Positions 6,518 through 8,162 of a DNA stretch of 8,162 bases are shown piece after piece. Each line of letters begins with the position of its first letter. Positions within the stretch are counted from its first letter, which is position 1. The DNA comes from Savagea sp. (lineage in GTDB: Bacteria > Bacillota > Bacilli > Bacillales_A > Planococcaceae). Where the stretch lies: positions 1-8,162 of the forward strand of contig JASLCF010000173.1 in NCBI GenBank assembly GCA_030146155.1, given 5' to 3'. Below the pieces are notes generated by a model that had not been told where the DNA came from, searched no databases, and saw nothing but the letters and a program-made list of their open reading frames with translations. Position numbers and translations under genes: made by a program.

Positions 6518-7654
6518 ATGCAAGCTTTTAAAGAAAAGGTATTACTCATTTCTTTTATAGGGCTATTCGTTGGATGCTCCCTCTTTTGGCTGTTTACTCC
6601 CAAAGCTTCTTTCTCAGACCTAGAGAATCGGCCGCTTCAGAAAAAGCCAGAGCTATCATTTGAAACATTAGTGAACCATCGTTTTGCAGAGCAAACTGAA
6701 TTATACTTATCGGATCATTTTCCTTTCCGTTCATCCTGGTTAACTTTGAAGTCAGCGGCTGAACAGCTTCGACTTCAAAAAGAGAATAATGGAATTTACA
6801 AGGGGAAGAATCATTTTTTGATGGAATATTTACCTCCCTTATCGGATGTACAGCGTGAGTATTGGATTCAAACTTTGCAGCAATTTGATCAAAAGACTGA
6901 TGTATCTAGTGAACTCATTCTTGTTCCGACTTCGATTCAAATGTATCCAACAGAACGACCGAAATATGCTCCTATCGCTTCGCAAAAAGTAGATTTTAAA
7001 ACCATTGAAGAAGCACTTCCTTTTCCGATGTGGAATGGTATTGAACACCTGGCCCCTTATGTCAGTGAACCCATTTATTTTAAAACGGATCATCACTGGA
7101 CAATGGACGGTGCTTATTATGCCTATCGGGATTGGGCAGAGCGCCACGGCGTAATTCCGCATGAAAAATCTAATTATGAGAGGCAGGTAGTGAGTGATTC
7201 TTTTTACGGTAGTTTCGACACAAAAGGTCGTTTTGCTTTTACGCAGCCTGATTCTCTAGTCTTTTATAAAACCAAGCAACCTCTCAATCAGACGATTGAA
7301 TTAGTTGATGAACAACGTTTTTTAACAGGGTGGACGGACTCAGGCTATTTACAAAAAAAAGACCACTATTCGTATATCTTAGGAGGGGTGCATGCTCTTT
7401 TACGTATACAGACAGTTGTACCTAAGGAGCAATTGGTTGCTCAACGCTTACTCGTCGTTAAAGACTCGTATGCACATGTTTTGTTACCTTTTTTAGCTGA
7501 GCATGTTCAAGAATTACACGTATTAGATTTACGTTATTATAACGGGAGTGTGCAAAATTATTTGGAAGAGCAGGCGATTGATCAGGTTCTTTTTATTTAT
7601 AATATGCAATCGGTACATGAAGCTTCTCACTTCCTATATAAAGTTAATCATTAA
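6518..7654 (+). CDS. DHHW family protein (AlgJ/AlgX-like), surface O-acylation partner
   Basis: The 378-residue protein has one N-terminal membrane anchor (about residues 8-27) and an extracytoplasmic domain. SDLENRPLQKKPELS (33-47) and the region YLSDHFPFRSSWLTLKS (63-79) are typical of the DHHW family. DHHWTMDGAYYAY (191-203) is the name-giving motif, in which D191 and H193 correspond to the D-x-H pair of AlgJ and AlgX. LLVVKDSYAHVLLPFL (311-326) holds the likely nucleophile S317. Together these fit an SGNH-like acetyltransferase or esterase acting outside the membrane. A cysteine at residue 20 follows IGLFVG, but the hydrophobic segment continues beyond it, so it is read as a membrane anchor and not a lipoprotein. 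The gene overlaps its ribosome binding site with the MBOAT stop. The acceptor polymer is unknown. Confidence 0.9.
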   Translation: MQAFKEKVLLISFIGLFVGCSLFWLFTPKASFSDLENRPLQKKPELSFETLVNHRFAEQTELYLSDHFPFRSSWLTLKSAAEQLRLQKENNGIYKGKNHFLMEYLPPLSDVQREYWIQTLQQFDQKTDVSSELILVPTSIQMYPTERPKYAPIASQKVDFKTIEEALPFPMWNGIEHLAPYVSEPIYFKTDHHWTMDGAYYAYRDWAERHGVIPHEKSNYERQVVSDSFYGSFDTKGRFAFTQPDSLVFYKTKQPLNQTIELVDEQRFLTGWTDSGYLQKKDHYSYILGGVHALLRIQTVVPKEQLVAQRLLVVKDSYAHVLLPFLAEHVQELHVLDLRYYNGSVQNYLEEQAIDQVLFIYNMQSVHEASHFLYKVNH

Positions 7655-7656
7655 TG

Positions 7657-7694
7657 AAAAGATGCCGCTTACTCTCAAAGTAAGGGCATCTTTT
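7657..7694. terminator. Bidirectional terminator between convergent genes
   Basis: AAAAGATGCC (7657-7666) pairs exactly with GGCATCTTTT (7685-7694). Past one bulged G the stem continues with CTTAC (7668-7672) and GTAAG (7680-7684), closing a seven-base loop. Terminal A and T runs allow use from both sides: the DHHW operon on the plus strand and the TRAP-linked genes on the minus strand. Confidence 0.93.
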
Positions 7695-7697
7695 GAT

Positions 7698-7946
7698 TTA
7701 GCCATTCATCGTTAAACTATGAGAACGACTGAGATAGATGTGGAGAATACCAACAATAGTAGCTAGGGTTGCGAGTAAAATACCTTTTTGCATCAATTGC
7801 CCCGAAAAAATAGCGAGGGTTTCACCAAACTGTCCTCCGCTGCTAATTGCAACAATAAAGAGTAGAGCAGTCATTAACCCTATGCCGATGGTGAGAGTCG
7901 TAAAGAAAGTGAATAGATGTAAACAAATATGAGCCAATTTTTTCAT
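7698..7946 (-). CDS. Small two-segment membrane protein downstream of a TRAP permease
   Basis: The 82-residue protein has two hydrophobic segments (about 13-36 and 53-72), joined by a short Gly/Gln-rich loop (SSGGQFGETLAIFSGQ). Its ends are MKKLAHICLH and a polar tail ending in SHSLTMNG. No family is recognised. It is likely real because an AGGAGG ribosome binding site stands seven to eight bases before the ATG, overlapping the TAG stop of the upstream permease gene, and because a terminator closes the unit three bases after its stop. Its position next to a large permease makes an accessory subunit conceivable, but it is shorter than the usual DctQ small permease (about 160 residues with four segments). 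Its function is unknown. Confidence 0.75.
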   Translation of the reverse strand: MKKLAHICLHLFTFFTTLTIGIGLMTALLFIVAISSGGQFGETLAIFSGQLMQKGILLATLATIVGILHIYLSRSHSLTMNG

Positions 7947-7958
7947 AGAATTCTCCTC

Positions 7959-8162
7959 CTAAAAACCGATAATGGGTAAGAAGCCAAAGAGTAAAATCAT
8001 AGTGAGCAAGATATGGGCGATAATCCATAAGAGAGCTAATTTAGCTGTTTCTTTGAACGTAGACTGTGCAATCCCCATTGCAACGAAGAGACCTAGAGCA
8101 AGTGGGGGTGTCATCCCTTCTAGTGCACCAGTCATAGCGGGTAAAAGCGCAGCAAATAATAA
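7959..8162 (-). CDS. C-terminus of a probable TRAP transporter large permease (DctM-like), cut by window edge
   Basis: From the right edge the minus strand encodes 67 residues ending at a TAG (7961-7959). The visible part begins LLFAALLPAMTGALEGMTPPLALGLF and ends LLTMILLFGFLPIIGF. It holds a conserved-looking TPPLALGLFVAMGIAQS stretch, reminiscent of the TPPvGLnLFVasgI motif of DctM large permeases, followed by a helix after FKETAKLA and a last membrane segment. TRAP permeases take up organic acids, often with Na+, together with a periplasmic-type binding protein and a small permease; none of these is inside the window. Another ion-transporter-superfamily carrier is possible. The next gene starts 12 nt downstream in the same frame, separated only by this stop codon. 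Confidence 0.65.
   Translation of the reverse strand, partial: LLFAALLPAMTGALEGMTPPLALGLFVAMGIAQSTFKETAKLALLWIIAHILLTMILLFGFLPIIGF

Noticed and set aside
6527..6580. Lipobox in the DHHW protein (cysteine 20 after IGLFVG)
   Set aside because: The hydrophobic segment runs on after the cysteine (SLFWLF) with no polar linker, which fits a membrane anchor and not lipidation.
6839..7162. Open frame of 107 codons on the minus strand inside the DHHW gene
   Set aside because: It lies wholly antisense to a gene with clear family motifs, has no ribosome binding site that I can see, and its composition is what the opposite strand would give by chance.
5127..7654. dlt operon (D-alanylation of teichoic acids)
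   Set aside because: The MBOAT is AlgI-like in its motifs and is followed by a DHHW protein; DltA, DltC and DltD are absent.
7738..8028. Other open frames overlapping the small membrane protein and permease end (7738-7932 plus strand, 7843-8028 minus strand)
   Set aside because: They are out of frame with the two genes that have a strong ribosome binding site or recognisable membrane-protein sequence.
1..8162. CRISPR arrays, tRNA or rRNA genes, insertion sequences, riboswitches
   Set aside because: No regularly spaced repeats, cloverleaf-like segments, transposase motifs or long structured leaders were seen on either strand; the longest gene-free stretches are 949-1106 and 4440-4629, both explained above.

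Overview
The window looks like chromosomal DNA from a low-GC Gram-positive bacterium, most likely a member of the Lactobacillales (Enterococcus, Vagococcus or Carnobacterium type). The reasons are AT-rich codon use, strong AGGAGG-type ribosome binding sites, a lipoprotein signal typical of Firmicutes, U-tailed hairpin terminators, and a Bacillus-style 7-1-7 Fur box. The genus is inference. No RNA gene, insertion sequence, CRISPR array or phage gene was seen. Gene packing is tight and looks like ordinary chromosome.

Layout from left to right. (1) Positions 1-948 (+): the 3' end of an unrecognised gene, then a five-segment membrane protein of unknown function, closed by a hairpin terminator at 962-1007. 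(2) Positions 1052-3634 (+): an extended -10 promoter carrying a perfect 13-bp palindrome drives a probable three-gene operon. It encodes a DUF523/TudS-type iron-sulphur protein, an RlmD-family 23S rRNA uracil-C5 methyltransferase and a DUF3885-like protein. An 18-bp bidirectional terminator (3668-3711) follows. (3) Positions 3738-4439 (-): a stand-alone ferredoxin-reductase-fold flavoprotein, read from a TTG start. Its promoter at 4483-4511 is overlapped by a perfect Fur box at 4496-4510, so it is very probably repressed by iron. (4) Positions 4630-7654 (+): a tight operon of a DUF4358 lipoprotein, an AlgI-like MBOAT O-acyltransferase and a DHHW-family (AlgJ/AlgX-like) membrane-anchored protein. 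(5) Positions 7698-8162 (-): a small two-helix membrane protein and, upstream of it, the C-terminus of a probable TRAP-type large permease (DctM) cut by the window edge. A strong bidirectional terminator at 7657-7694 separates blocks 4 and 5.

How the genes work together. Block 4 looks like a surface O-acylation machine. The MBOAT protein would move acyl groups across the membrane, the DHHW protein would transfer them to an extracellular polymer, and the DUF4358 lipoprotein is a constant but unexplained partner. No polymer-synthesis gene is in view, so the acceptor is unknown. Block 2 pairs two iron-sulphur proteins that act on uracil chemistry: thiouracil desulfuration (family inference) and uracil methylation in rRNA. 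Block 3 is the iron-responsive unit. Because its Fur box sits in the divergent intergenic region, iron might also influence block 4, but no convincing + strand promoter touching the Fur box was found.
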